DNA of 64,000 nt from CAZBLK01 sp964492715. GTDB lineage: Bacteria; Bacillota; Clostridia; Lachnospirales; WRBF01. Below the pieces are notes generated by a model. It made no database searches. It had not been told where the DNA came from and saw only the letters and a list, made by a program, of their open reading frames with translations. Below are positions 1-8,117 of the stretch, piece by piece (the first letter of the stretch is position 1; the number at the start of each line of letters is the position of its first letter). The translations under genes and the position numbers were made by a program. The stretch covers positions 1 to 64,000 of the forward strand of contig CAZBLK010000008.1 in NCBI GenBank assembly GCA_964492715.1. Reading direction: 5' to 3'.

Positions 1-40
1 TCATTATTGCCCCTCTTTCAATGTTTATACTTAAAAAAGA

Positions 41-105
41 TTAAGACCTTGGGGCGCTGCCCCAAACCCCGCCACATTTGAAAAAGTGGACAAAACTTTT
101 GTTTT
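41..105. repeat. GC-rich double-hairpin intergenic repeat, subtype 1
   Basis: Copy of a dispersed intergenic repeat. It starts AAGACCTTGGGGCGCTGCCCC (hairpin 1, GGGGC/GCCCC) followed by a CCAC...GTGG hairpin around a run of A and the tail ACAAAACTTTTG. Further copies lie at 28041, 30631, 32470 and 60131. It is far more GC-rich than its surroundings and lies downstream of the Nudix gene. Confidence 0.8.
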
Positions 106-132
106 ATATGAAACAAAACAGTGTTAAATTTT

Positions 133-564
133 TTACCAGCCAAATAATGAAAACTTTATTTGGTTATTATAGTTTTCAATTGCTGCTCGAACGTAACCTA
201 CCATGTTTTCTGGCAAGTCGTCAAGTGGATACCATGCAAGCTCGTCACATTTGTTTGTTTCCATGTTTTTTAGTTCGCCGTTCCAGTTTGTAGCTTTAAA
301 AAAGTAGTCGATGCGCTCATGCCCGTCACATTTTCGGTGCATAACTTGCGCCACTTCAAATGTTTCGTTGTCTATATCAACGTTTATTTCTTCTAAAGCT
401 TCACGCTTCATTGCAGAAAAAACAGTTTCACCGCCGTCAACGTGCCCTGCTGGAACGCTGTAAAAGCCGTCGCAATAGCCTGTGTTAAACCTTCTAAGAA
501 GCAAAACTTTGCCGTCTCTAATTAAAAAAAGATGAACTGCAACTAACATAGAAAACCTTTCCAT
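133..564 (-). CDS. Nudix hydrolase
   Basis: A 143-residue Nudix-fold protein that probably hydrolyses a nucleoside diphosphate linked to another moiety; the substrate cannot be told. The Nudix box runs from G40 through E46 to R54-E55 and E58-E59, in the order G-x5-E-x7-R-E-x-x-E-E; the glycine usual near the end of the box is Asn61. Length fits a minimal single-domain Nudix enzyme. The start at 564 has an AGGGG ribosome binding site inside the 3' end of the preceding small gene, 3 bases upstream, so it is the last gene of the repressor transcript (repressor, FeoB-associated protein, Nudix). A link to iron is suggested only by position. Confidence 0.85.
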   Translation of the reverse strand: MERFSMLVAVHLFLIRDGKVLLLRRFNTGYCDGFYSVPAGHVDGGETVFSAMKREALEEINVDIDNETFEVAQVMHRKCDGHERIDYFFKATNWNGELKNMETNKCDELAWYPLDDLPENMVGYVRAAIENYNNQIKFSLFGW

Positions 565-567
565 GTT

Positions 568-729
568 TTATCCCCTCTCGTTTGCACTTTGGTTTGCACT
601 TGGGCAACCCCCAATGCTTGGGCAGCCGTTGCACCCAGAACACGAGCCTTTTTTTCTTTCAGAAAAAAGCTTACGCACAACAAAAACAATATATAATGTA
701 ATGATACCAAAAATAACCCAAGTAATCAA
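568..729 (-). CDS. FeoB-associated Cys-rich membrane protein
   Basis: A 53-residue protein that is easily missed because it starts with TTG. It has one N-terminal membrane segment (ITWVIFGIITLYIVFVV), a basic stop (RKLFSERKK) and a cysteine cluster, CSGCNGCPSIGGC. This is the build of the FeoB-associated Cys-rich membrane family, which accompanies FeoB in many Firmicutes; its exact role in ferrous iron uptake is not settled. AAAGGAG lies about 9 bases before the TTG. It begins 6 bases after the DtxR-type repressor stop and ends 3 bases before the Nudix start. Unusually it is in the repressor transcript and not behind feoB. Confidence 0.85.
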   Translation of the reverse strand: MITWVIFGIITLYIVFVVRKLFSERKKGSCSGCNGCPSIGGCPSANQSANERG

Positions 730-735
730 ACAAAA

Positions 736-1131
736 TCACTCCTTTTTACAACAATTTCTACTTCTAATATTAAGCAAGCAATGTTCTTTCATTTTTTGAA
801 AGCTTTCTTCGCTTATGTGGTGCTCTATTTTACACGCATCTTCTTTTGCCGTTTCTTCGCAAACACCCAGCGCAATTAAAAACTCTGTAAGCAAGCTGTG
901 ACGTTCATAAATGCTGTTTGCAACGTCAAGCCCCTTTTTTGTAAGAGAAATGTAACCCGAGCCATTTACACAAATAAAGCCGTTTTCACGAAGCTGCTTC
1001 ATAGCTGTGCTTACACTTGGCTTTGAATAACTTAAATGGTTTGCTACATCAATGGAGCGCACTTCGCCCAATTGTTTTTTTAAAATCAAAATAGTTTCTA
1101 AATAGTTTTCCTGCGACTCCATTATTTTCAT
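736..1131 (-). CDS. DtxR/MntR-family metal-dependent repressor
   Basis: A 131-residue DtxR/MntR-type regulator: N-terminal winged helix (YSKPSVSTAMKQLRENGFI as recognition region) followed by the metal-binding dimerisation domain, with no C-terminal SH3/FeoA-like domain. The metal motif reads EDACKIEHH, so the position that is Glu in MntR is Cys, as in the Cys-Glu-His primary site of DtxR/IdeR. This argues for Fe2+ rather than Mn2+ sensing, which is inference. The start at 1131 is chosen because GAGGTGAT lies just upstream; 17 further codons are open but have no ribosome site. It diverges from feoA and very probably represses it through operators at 1225-1266. Confidence 0.87.
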   Translation of the reverse strand: MKIMESQENYLETILILKKQLGEVRSIDVANHLSYSKPSVSTAMKQLRENGFICVNGSGYISLTKKGLDVANSIYERHSLLTEFLIALGVCEETAKEDACKIEHHISEESFQKMKEHCLLNIRSRNCCKKE

Positions 1132-1153
1132 TATAATCACCTCGTATACCATT

Positions 1154-1182
1154 AGTATAAGCTTACTGTGTTGTAAAGTCAA
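1154..1182 (-). promoter_or_regulatory. SigA-type promoter of the repressor operon
   Basis: On the minus strand TTGACT (1182-1177), a 17-base spacer and TATACT (1159-1154) precede the repressor start by about 22 bases. It points away from the feoA promoter, which starts 29 bases further. Confidence 0.7.
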
Positions 1183-1210
1183 TAAGGAAAAAGCTTAATT
1201 TAAAAGGGTA

Positions 1211-1266
1211 TTGACAAACCAATTTAGTTATGCTAGACTAACTATATTAGGTTAGGCATAGCTAAC
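1211..1266 (+). promoter_or_regulatory. feo promoter with two DtxR-like operators
   Basis: TTGACA (1211-1216), 17 bases, TAGACT (1234-1239) form the probable feoA promoter. Two inverted repeats overlap and follow it: TAGTTA-N8-TAACTA (1225-1244) and GTTAG-N6-CTAAC (1251-1266). The second, within TTAGGTTAGGCATAGCTAAC, is strikingly close to the DtxR iron-box consensus TTAGGTTAGSCTAACCTAA. Binding of the divergent repressor would block the -10 region. The repeats are seen directly; the binding is inferred. Confidence 0.75.
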
Positions 1267-1284
1267 TATGTGAGGTTGATATAC

Positions 1285-1506
1285 ATGAAAACATTAAAAA
1301 GTATAAAAAAAGGGCAAACCGCCAAAGTTTTAAAGCTTCACGGAAGCGGCGCAACAAAACGCCGAATTATGGACATGGGCATAACAAAAGGTGTTGACGT
1401 TTTTGTTAGAAAATACGCCCCCCTCGGCGACCCTATAGAGTTGAGTATTCGTGGCTACGTCCTTGCAATACGCAAGGCAGACGCTGACATGATAGAAGTA
1501 GTGTAA
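1285..1506 (+). CDS. feoA: Ferrous iron transport protein A (FeoA)
   Basis: A 73-residue cytosolic SH3-like protein that works with the FeoB permease. The FeoA pattern is clear: repeated small-barrel strands, the TKRRIMDMGIT segment (family: RLxxMGL/I) and APLGDPIELSIRGYVLAIRK (family: P.GDPI.I...G..L.LRK). The ATG at 1285 lies 9 bases after AGGTTGAT and is preferred over one 15 bases upstream. It is first in a plus-strand operon with the isomerase-like gene and feoB, under the operator pair just upstream, so it should be induced in iron shortage. Confidence 0.93.
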   Translation: MKTLKSIKKGQTAKVLKLHGSGATKRRIMDMGITKGVDVFVRKYAPLGDPIELSIRGYVLAIRKADADMIEVV

Positions 1507-1546
1507 TATGATTTTGATTATATAAACTTACAAGGGGTTATAAATA

Positions 1547-2212
1547 ATGAAGCGTTCTGAAGTCAATGAAATAATAACAAATAGCTTTGAATTTATTGAT
1601 AGATGTAACTTTTATTTACCGCCATTTGCAAAATGGACAGTTGATGATTGGAAAACAAAAGGAAGCGAATACAACGATATTCGTTTTAATAAACTTGGCT
1701 GGGACGTATCCGACTATGGACTTGGAGATTTTCAAAAATGTGGGATAGTTGCTTTTACAATACGTTTATCACAAAACAAAGTTTTTAGCAAATATGAAAA
1801 ACCATATGCAGAAAAGATATTAATTTTAGACGAAGGGCAGGAATTGCCCTTGCATCGCCACCCTAATAAAGTTGAAGACCTTATAAACCGTGGTGGCTCA
1901 GATTTTTTTATAAAACTGTATGGTGCTAACTTGGACGATAGTATAAGTGATAGTAGTGTAGATGTTTTAGCCGATGGTCGCATTTTAACATTAAAAGCTG
2001 GAGCAGTTTTAAGAATAAGCCCAGGGGAAAGTGTTACACTTACGCCTAACATCTACCATACCTTTTGGACTGAATCAGGGAAAACGCTTTTTGGTGAAGT
2101 AACTATGACAAATAATGACCATCTTTTTAATGGGAAGCAACCAAGCTTTACGGTAATCGAGGAAGACTGCATGGCACGATATTATCTTTCAAATGAATAT
2201 CCTGCGGTATAA
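1547..2212 (+). CDS. D-lyxose ketol-isomerase-like cupin
   Basis: A 221-residue cupin-fold protein resembling the D-lyxose isomerase family (YdaE type), which interconverts D-lyxose and D-xylulose with a divalent metal. Visible signatures are the opening LPPFAKWTVDDW, the metal-binding stretch LPLHRHPNKVEDLINRGG (two His and a Glu) and a later YHTFW histidine. It lies between feoA (40 bases upstream) and feoB (36 bases downstream), all on one strand, and so appears to be under iron control. No sugar gene is nearby. A metal-dependent isomerase in an iron operon is odd; recruitment to another substrate is possible. Confidence 0.8.
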   Translation: MKRSEVNEIITNSFEFIDRCNFYLPPFAKWTVDDWKTKGSEYNDIRFNKLGWDVSDYGLGDFQKCGIVAFTIRLSQNKVFSKYEKPYAEKILILDEGQELPLHRHPNKVEDLINRGGSDFFIKLYGANLDDSISDSSVDVLADGRILTLKAGAVLRISPGESVTLTPNIYHTFWTESGKTLFGEVTMTNNDHLFNGKQPSFTVIEEDCMARYYLSNEYPAV

Positions 2213-2248
2213 GGTATATAAATTTAGAAAACATTCAGGAGTACAAAA

Positions 2249-4354
2249 ATGAGTATTAAAATAGCACTGGTCGGAAACCCAAACAGTGGCAAAACAACAA
2301 TGTTTAATGCACTTACGGGAAGCACACAGTACGTTGGAAACTGGCCAGGCGTAACTGTTGAAAAAAAAGAGGGAAAGCTAAAAGGGCAAAGCGACGTAGT
2401 CGTCACCGACCTCCCAGGGATTTATTCACTTTCCCCATACACGCCAGAAGAAATTGTAACTAGAAATTACTTGCTAAATGAAAAACCAGACGTAATTATA
2501 AACATAATTGATGCTTCAAACATAGAGCGTAACTTGTACCTTACAACACAGCTTTTGGAAACAGGAATACCTGTAGTTTTGGCGCTAAACATGATGGACA
2601 TTGTTAGGAAAAACGGCGACGAAATAAAAAAAACCATTCTTTCCAAAATGCTTGGCTGTGATGTAGTTGAAACTACAGCGTTAAAAGGGCAGGGAGCAGA
2701 GGCTGCTGCACAAAAGGCAATTGAAGTTGCAAAATGTGGTAAAGGTTCTTTTGCTCCTGCCATTTTTTCGGAAGAAGTGCAAAATACTTTAAATATAATT
2801 AAGGAAACTGTTTCTGAATTGGAAATTGCAAAGCCACAGCTTCAGTTTTACGCAGTAAAGCTTTTTGAACGTGATAAAGATGTGTACATAAAGCTTGCGC
2901 TTTCAAACGATGCTCTAGCAAAAATAGAGCAAACAATTTTACAATCCGAAAAGCAAAACGACGACGACAGCGAAAGCATAATTACTAACGAACGATATTT
3001 CTTTATTGACAAAGTTGTTTCAAAAAGTGTACACAAAAAAAACAAGGGCAAGCTTACGGCATCAGACAAAATTGACTTAGTTGTAACTAACCGTTTTCTT
3101 GCACTCCCAATTTTTGCTCTTATAATGTTTTTAATTTACTACGTTTCCGTTTCAACAATTGGTACGTGGGCTACAGACTGGGTTAATGATGTGTTGTTTG
3201 GTGAAATAATAAACAACTCTGTTTCAAACATGCTGCAAAAGGCGTCGGTGGAGCCGTGGCTTGAATCTTTGGTTGTAGACGGAATAATTGGCGGTGTTGG
3301 GGCGGTGCTTGGCTTTTTGCCGCAGATGACTGTGCTTTTCCTTTTGCTTACGCTTTTGGAAGATTGCGGCTACATGGCACGCATAGCGTTTATAATGGAT
3401 AAAATTTTCAGCAGGTTTGGGCTTTCAGGAAAGTCGTTTATTCCAATTTTAATTGGTACAGGTTGTAGCGTGCCCGGAATTATGGCGTCACGCACAATAG
3501 AAAACGAAGCCGACCGCAAAATGACAGTTATTACAACTTCATTTATTCCATGCTCGGCAAAGCTTCCGATAATTGCTTTAATTTCGGGCGTGCTTTTTAA
3601 AGGTTCTGTTTTTGTTGCACCGTCTGCTTATTTTGCTGGAATGTTGGCTATAGCCGCTTCAGGAATTATCCTTAAAAAATCAAAAGGCTTTGCTGACACA
3701 CCTTCGCCCTTTGTTATGGAGCTTCCAGCATACCATTTGCCAAACCCAAAAAATGTTTTAAAACACGTTTTAGACAGAGTAAAGTCGTTCGTAAAAAAGG
3801 CTGGTACAGTAATTTTTGTAGCTTGTGCAATAATTTGGTTTTTGTCAAACTATGATTTTGGTTTAAACATGGTTGACACATCACAGTCAATGCTTGCTTC
3901 TTTAGGAACAGCAATAAGCTTTGTTTTTGCACCGCTCGGCTTTAATGATTGGCGTGCTGCCGTTGCTACACTTACAGGGCTTGTTGCAAAGGAAAATGTA
4001 GTTGGCACGCTTGGCGTTTTGTACGGAGCAAGCGGAGTTTCTGCCGATTCATGGGTTGGGCTTTCACAAACGTTTAATTCGATTTCCGGCTACTCGTTTT
4101 TAATTTTCAACCTTTTGTGCGCCCCTTGTGTTGCCGCAATTGGTGCAATTAGCCGTGAAATGGGAAATGCAAAATGGACACTCATTGCTGTTGGTTATCA
4201 AACTGCCGTTGCTTATGTGGCGAGTTTGATGATTTATCAATTTGGAAGGTTTTTTGTAGAAGGTTACTTTGGCATTTTCACTGCCGTTGCAGTTGTAGCT
4301 TTAATTTACATTGTTTATCTTTTGTTGAGGAAAAGAAAAACGGAATTGGTATAA
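2249..4354 (+). CDS. feoB: Ferrous iron transport protein B (FeoB)
   Basis: A 701-residue Fe2+ permease in the cytoplasmic membrane. The N-terminal G domain shows GNPNSGKT (residues 9-16), DLPG (54-57) and NMMD (114-117). A helical spacer follows, then from about residue 285 the polytopic membrane part with two Gate-type segments, including GTGCSVPGIMASRTI and the PCSAKLPI stretch, whose conserved Cys residues are present. Length is normal. There is no C-terminal Cys-rich tail; that role may fall to the small protein at 568-729. AGGAG precedes the ATG. The stop is 5 bases from an inverted-repeat element that probably ends transcription. Confidence 0.96.
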   Translation: MSIKIALVGNPNSGKTTMFNALTGSTQYVGNWPGVTVEKKEGKLKGQSDVVVTDLPGIYSLSPYTPEEIVTRNYLLNEKPDVIINIIDASNIERNLYLTTQLLETGIPVVLALNMMDIVRKNGDEIKKTILSKMLGCDVVETTALKGQGAEAAAQKAIEVAKCGKGSFAPAIFSEEVQNTLNIIKETVSELEIAKPQLQFYAVKLFERDKDVYIKLALSNDALAKIEQTILQSEKQNDDDSESIITNERYFFIDKVVSKSVHKKNKGKLTASDKIDLVVTNRFLALPIFALIMFLIYYVSVSTIGTWATDWVNDVLFGEIINNSVSNMLQKASVEPWLESLVVDGIIGGVGAVLGFLPQMTVLFLLLTLLEDCGYMARIAFIMDKIFSRFGLSGKSFIPILIGTGCSVPGIMASRTIENEADRKMTVITTSFIPCSAKLPIIALISGVLFKGSVFVAPSAYFAGMLAIAASGIILKKSKGFADTPSPFVMELPAYHLPNPKNVLKHVLDRVKSFVKKAGTVIFVACAIIWFLSNYDFGLNMVDTSQSMLASLGTAISFVFAPLGFNDWRAAVATLTGLVAKENVVGTLGVLYGASGVSADSWVGLSQTFNSISGYSFLIFNLLCAPCVAAIGAISREMGNAKWTLIAVGYQTAVAYVASLMIYQFGRFFVEGYFGIFTAVAVVALIYIVYLLLRKRKTELV

Positions 4355-4359
4355 TACTT

Positions 4360-4550
4360 CCCGCCTAGGGAGTGTTTGTTAAATCGCTTTGTACAGATTT
4401 TAGAGCAGACTTTTAGTTATACAAGTAAGGAAAAACAGCATTTACCCAAAGGCGAATAAGTTTTTTTCTGACTAAGTATAGCGTAAAGTATAGCGTAAAG
4501 TCTGCCGAAAAGACGTTCAAATGGATTTACAAAACACTCCCCAAGGTGGG
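4360..4550. mobile_element. 191-bp MITE-like element with terminal inverted repeats
   Basis: The left end CCCGCCTAGGGAGTGTTTG (from 4360) is mirrored by the right end (4524-4550), whose reverse complement starts CCCACCTTGGGGAGTGTTTT; about 26 bases match with few gaps. Inner arms also pair: GCAGACTTTTAGTTATA against the complement of TATAGCGTAAAGTCTGC, so the whole element folds on itself. TATAGCGTAAAG is duplicated in tandem inside. No coding sequence. A T-run (TTTTTCCTTTT) follows directly, so it can act as the feoB terminator. The rest of the gap up to trpS holds no gene. Confidence 0.7.
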
Positions 4551-4712
4551 TTTTTCCTTTTCATGCAAATTAATTATTTAATATAACAATTGCAATTTCT
4601 TACATACTATGCTATTATAATGACATAATTATTATTAATTTTAGATAAACTCAATACAGTTTGAATAAGTGTGCAAACGCACATTTTGTACCGTTTGCAA
4701 ATGAGGTGTACT

Positions 4713-5768
4713 ATGAATACTATGAATACAGAAAATTCTAAAATAAATGACAGCCAAACTAATTCAGAAGTAAGGCAAAGAAAAAAGGTTATTTTCAGTG
4801 GAGTTCAGCCGTCTGGTTATCCTTCAATTGGAAACTACTTTGGGGCTTTAAAAAACTGGACTAAGCTGCAAAATGATTATAACTGCTTGTTCTGCATTGT
4901 AGACATGCATGCAATTACAGTTAGGCAAGACGCTGCTACACTTCGCAAAAACTCAAGAGACATGCTTGCTCTTTACATTGCCGTTGGGCTTGACCCAGAA
5001 AAAAACATTATGTATATGCAGTCGCACGTGCCTGCACACGCAGAGCTTGCTTGGATATTAAACTGCTACACATACATGGGTGAGCTAAGCCGAATGACAC
5101 AGTTTAAAGAAAAGTCACGCTCGCATAGCGAAAACATAAACGCAGGGCTTTTTGATTACCCTGTTTTGATGGCGGCGGACATTTTGCTTTTTAACACCGA
5201 CATGGTACCCGTAGGCGAAGACCAACGCCAGCACCTTGAGCTTGCAAGAAACGTAGCTGAAAGGTTTAACAAAATTTACGGCGATGTGTTTACAGTTCCA
5301 GAGCCGTACATTCAAAAAATAGGCGCAAAAATTATGAGCCTGCAAGAGCCAACCAAAAAAATGTCAAAGTCCGACAAAGAAAACGCAAACAATACAATAT
5401 TTTTGCTTGACGACTTAAACGTAGCCGCAAACAAAATTAAACGTGCTGTAACCGACTCGGACAACGAAGTTAAATATTCTGATGAAAAACCTGGAATTAA
5501 AAATTTAATTAACATTTATTGTGCGGTTACGGGCAAAACTATAGAACAAACGGAAGACGAGTTTTCGGGAAAAGGCTACGGCGTTTTCAAGGCAGAAGTT
5601 GCCGAAGCACTTGTTGAGGAGCTTCGCCCTGTGCAAGCAAAGTTTAAAGAAATTTCCCAAAACAAAGACTATATTGACAGCATATTAAAGCAAAATGCTG
5701 AAAAGGCAAACGCAATTGCGGCTAGGGTTTTAAACAAAGTTAAAAAGAAAATTGGCTTTGTTGTGTAA
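4713..5768 (+). CDS. trpS: Tryptophanyl-tRNA synthetase
   Basis: A 351-residue class I synthetase that charges tRNA-Trp in the cytosol. The HIGH-equivalent is PSIGN in GVQPSGYPSIGNYFGAL, and the KMSKS loop is KKMSKSDKEN; VGEDQRQHLELAR is the usual TrpRS tRNA/dimer segment. The start at 4713 follows GAGGTG by the normal distance; 14 upstream codons are open but lack a ribosome site. Two in-frame ATGs (4713, 4722) are possible starts. The leader is too short for a T-box and none was seen. No terminator is visible before the next gene. Confidence 0.95.
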   Translation: MNTMNTENSKINDSQTNSEVRQRKKVIFSGVQPSGYPSIGNYFGALKNWTKLQNDYNCLFCIVDMHAITVRQDAATLRKNSRDMLALYIAVGLDPEKNIMYMQSHVPAHAELAWILNCYTYMGELSRMTQFKEKSRSHSENINAGLFDYPVLMAADILLFNTDMVPVGEDQRQHLELARNVAERFNKIYGDVFTVPEPYIQKIGAKIMSLQEPTKKMSKSDKENANNTIFLLDDLNVAANKIKRAVTDSDNEVKYSDEKPGIKNLINIYCAVTGKTIEQTEDEFSGKGYGVFKAEVAEALVEELRPVQAKFKEISQNKDYIDSILKQNAEKANAIAARVLNKVKKKIGFVV

Positions 5769-5837
5769 GTGTAAATACCACTGCAAGTCATTGTAGCAAA
5801 CTTCATTAAGTTTAATATCTTAAAAAGGGGTGTAATT

Positions 5838-6251
5838 ATGCCAATAGTTAATTGTCCAAAATGCGGAAAGCTTTTTTCAAACGATATTCGCCCAATTTGC
5901 GACCTTTGCTTTAAAGAAGAAGAAGAAATGTTCGATAAAGTCCGTGACTTTATCAAATCAAACGACTCTTGCACAATGGCACAGGTTTCGGAAGAAACAG
6001 GAGTAAGCGCAAAAAAAATTATTAAGTATATAAAGGAAGGCCGCATTGAAATTAGCAAAGGCATGTCTGGCGAAATTAAATGTGAGGCTTGCGACAAGCC
6101 AATTTCAACAGGTAAATATTGCGAAATGTGTGCAAAAAAAATATCTGATGAAGTCATGGAGGCTTTTGGTAAACAACAAGCACCTATAAAAAAAGCAACC
6201 CAAAGTAGCTCTGCAAAAATGCACTTATCAAAGCGTGGCACTACTCTATAA
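5838..6251 (+). CDS. TIGR03826-type flagellar operon protein (YvyF-like)
   Basis: A 137-residue protein with two zinc-ribbon knuckles: CPKCG...CDLC near the N terminus and CEAC...CEMC from about residue 80, separated by a helical segment (VRDFIKSNDSCTMAQVSEET) that looks like a MerR/HTH-type fold. This layout matches the family annotated as flagellar operon protein TIGR03826 (B. subtilis YvyF). In relatives it lies beside flgM and flgK; here no flagellar gene is in view, and the next gene starts 12 bases downstream (nfeD). Regulatory role is inferred from the family. AAGGGGTG precedes the ATG. Confidence 0.75.
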   Translation: MPIVNCPKCGKLFSNDIRPICDLCFKEEEEMFDKVRDFIKSNDSCTMAQVSEETGVSAKKIIKYIKEGRIEISKGMSGEIKCEACDKPISTGKYCEMCAKKISDEVMEAFGKQQAPIKKATQSSSAKMHLSKRGTTL

Positions 6252-6263
6252 GGAGGTGTTTTT

Positions 6264-6734
6264 ATGGTTCAATTAGCAATTTTTTTGCTTGCTATCGGAA
6301 TTATTCTTTTAGCAATTGAGCTTTTAATTCCTGGTTTTGGGGTATTTGGCATTTCCTCTATTATTGCACTGGTTTCAGCTTTTGGAATTATAATTACAAA
6401 AGTACAGTACGGCATTTATATTGTTACCGGTGTTATAATTTTACTTGCTATTGCTTTAAAATCGCTTTTTGATTACATTAAAAGGCGTCAGCTTTATGGC
6501 AAGCTAATTTTAGACGAAACGCTTAACACAGACATTAAAGACGTAGACGGCTTGGAATATTTTATCGGAAAAGAAGGAACTACAAAAACCGCTTTAAAGC
6601 CTTTTGGAAGGGCAGACATTAACAACGTTTTACTTGACGTTTGCTCTGAATCTGGCTATGTAAAGGAAAATGAAAGAGTAAAAGTTGTTGAGGTTTCAAG
6701 AAACAAAGTTGTAGTTAAACACTTAATTCAGTAA
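6264..6734 (+). CDS. NfeD-family membrane protein
   Basis: A 156-residue short NfeD protein without the protease domain. Three hydrophobic segments fill residues 3-70, ending at a basic KRRQ boundary; a C-terminal OB-fold follows (IGKEGTTKTALKPFGRADI, the usual G.G.a.t.L.P.G.a.f motif). NfeD proteins work with flotillin-like proteins in membrane organisation, and floA is the next gene, so the pairing is standard. GGAGGTG precedes the start. Confidence 0.88.
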   Translation: MVQLAIFLLAIGIILLAIELLIPGFGVFGISSIIALVSAFGIIITKVQYGIYIVTGVIILLAIALKSLFDYIKRRQLYGKLILDETLNTDIKDVDGLEYFIGKEGTTKTALKPFGRADINNVLLDVCSESGYVKENERVKVVEVSRNKVVVKHLIQ

Positions 6735-6773
6735 TACTTTATGCAGAGTTTGCAGAATGTTCTCCTAAAATAA

Positions 6774-6807
6774 AACTGTGTAAAGTATTAACTTGCTTTG
6801 CACAGTT
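6774..6807 (+). other. Hairpin between nfeD and floA
   Basis: AACTGTGTAAAG (6774-6785) pairs with CTTTGCACAGTT (6796-6807) with one G-U type mismatch around a 10-base loop. There is no T-run, so it may be a weak terminator or an RNA-processing site between nfeD and floA. The rest of the 195-base gap shows nothing else clear. Confidence 0.45.
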
Positions 6808-6929
6808 TTACACAGTAAATACCAAAGCAATTCCGCAAGAAAAAGCCGTTCCCCTACTGCTGTTTCTTACTGGGGTTGCTTTGCTTAAAAAATGTTTACA
6901 TAATTTTAGCTTTTTAAGGAGGGTAACTT

Positions 6930-7937
6930 ATGTTTACTGATGCTACTATTATAGGCTTTTTTGTAGTTGCTTTACTTATCATTTTGGTAGTTTCCATCTT
7001 TTTCAGCTTTGTTCCCGTTGGGCTTTGGATTTCGGCAATTTCGGCTGGTGTTCGTGTAAGCATTTTTTCGCTTATCGGAATGCGCCTTCGCCGTGTTCGC
7101 CCCGACAGAATTATTCGCCCACTAATTAAAAGCCAAAAGGCAGGGCTTGAAGTTACAGCAAACCAGCTTGAATCGCACTTGCTTTCTGGCGGACGTGTTG
7201 AAAACGTTGTTGATGCGCTTATTGCAGCACATAGGGCAAACCTTGAGCTTACGTTTGAGCGTGCTTGCGCTATCGACCTTGCAGGCCGTGACGTTTTTGA
7301 AGCTGTTCGCATGAGCGTTTCACCAAAAATTATTGAAACACCTTGGATTTCTGCCGTTGCTATAAATGGTATTGAAGTAAAGGTTATTGCAAGGGTTACT
7401 GTACGTGCAAACCTTGCAAGGCTTGTCGGCGGTGCTGGCGAAGAAACTATCATTGCCAGAGTTGGCGAAGGTATAGTAACAACTGTTGGTTCGTCGCAAA
7501 GCCACAAAGAAGTTTTAGAAAACCCAGACAGAATTTCTCAAACTGTTCTTGCAAAAGGGCTTGACTCTGGCACAGCTTTTGAAATTTTGTCAATTGACAT
7601 TGCCGACATTGACATTGGCAGAAACATTGGCGCACAGCTTCAAATTGAGCAAGCCGAAGCCGACAAGCAAATTGCACAAGCAAAGGCCGAAGAACGCCGT
7701 GCAAGCGCAATTGCCCTTGAGCAAGAAATGAAGGCACATGTTCAAGAAATGCGTGCTCGTGTAATTGAAGCCGAAGCACAAGTTCCAATTGCCCTTGCAG
7801 AAGCTTTGAAGTCGGGCAACCTTGGCGTACTTGACGTTTATAACATGGACAACAAAAAGGCTGACACAAAAATGAGAGAAAGCCTTGCTAATATGAACAT
7901 TGATTTAAGTGTTAAGGCTAGTGAGAAGAATAAATAG
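6930..7937 (+). CDS. floA: Flotillin-like protein FloA
   Basis: A 335-residue flotillin-like scaffold of functional membrane microdomains (B. subtilis YqfA, UPF0365). An N-terminal hydrophobic hairpin anchors it (residues about 5-45, including [15 protein letters not shown]), followed by the band-7/PHB domain and a C-terminal coiled-coil rich in Ala, Glu and Gln ([20 protein letters not shown]). Length is typical. AAGGAGGGT precedes the ATG. It follows nfeD by 195 bases and ends 96 bases before a strong terminator, closing this transcription unit. Confidence 0.95.
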   Translation: MFTDATIIGFFVVALLIILVVSIFFSFVPVGLWISAISAGVRVSIFSLIGMRLRRVRPDRIIRPLIKSQKAGLEVTANQLESHLLSGGRVENVVDALIAAHRANLELTFERACAIDLAGRDVFEAVRMSVSPKIIETPWISAVAINGIEVKVIARVTVRANLARLVGGAGEETIIARVGEGIVTTVGSSQSHKEVLENPDRISQTVLAKGLDSGTAFEILSIDIADIDIGRNIGAQLQIEQAEADKQIAQAKAEERRASAIALEQEMKAHVQEMRARVIEAEAQVPIALAEALKSGNLGVLDVYNMDNKKADTKMRESLANMNIDLSVKASEKNK

Positions 7938-7979
7938 GTATGGCAGAAGACTTTATCGGCTGTGTCCTTAAAACCATGT

Positions 7980-7995
7980 AAGGTGCTAGCACCTT
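7980..7995. other. Perfect 16-bp palindrome
   Basis: AAGGTGCTAGCACCTT is a perfect palindrome between floA and its terminator. With no unpaired loop it is more likely a protein site or a chance palindrome than an RNA hairpin; no function is assigned. Confidence 0.4.
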
Positions 7996-8033
7996 GACCC
8001 ATTTTAAAGCTTTAGGTGTATTAGGAATAACTA

Positions 8034-8062
8034 AAAAACGCTCCGTTGTCGGGGCGTTTTTT
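8034..8062 (+). terminator. Intrinsic terminator after floA
   Basis: AAAAACGCTCC (8034-8044), loop GTTGTC, then GGGGCGTTTTTT (8051-8062): a stable stem ending in a T-run. Confidence 0.85.
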
Positions 8063-8117
8063 ATAGAGAGTAAATGGCTCTTCATGCCAACAACTTAAAC
8101 TTTTGGAGGTATATTTG

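Noticed and set aside
4551..4712. T-box leader of trpS
   Set aside because: The interval is too short and lacks the T-box sequence and an adjacent terminator.
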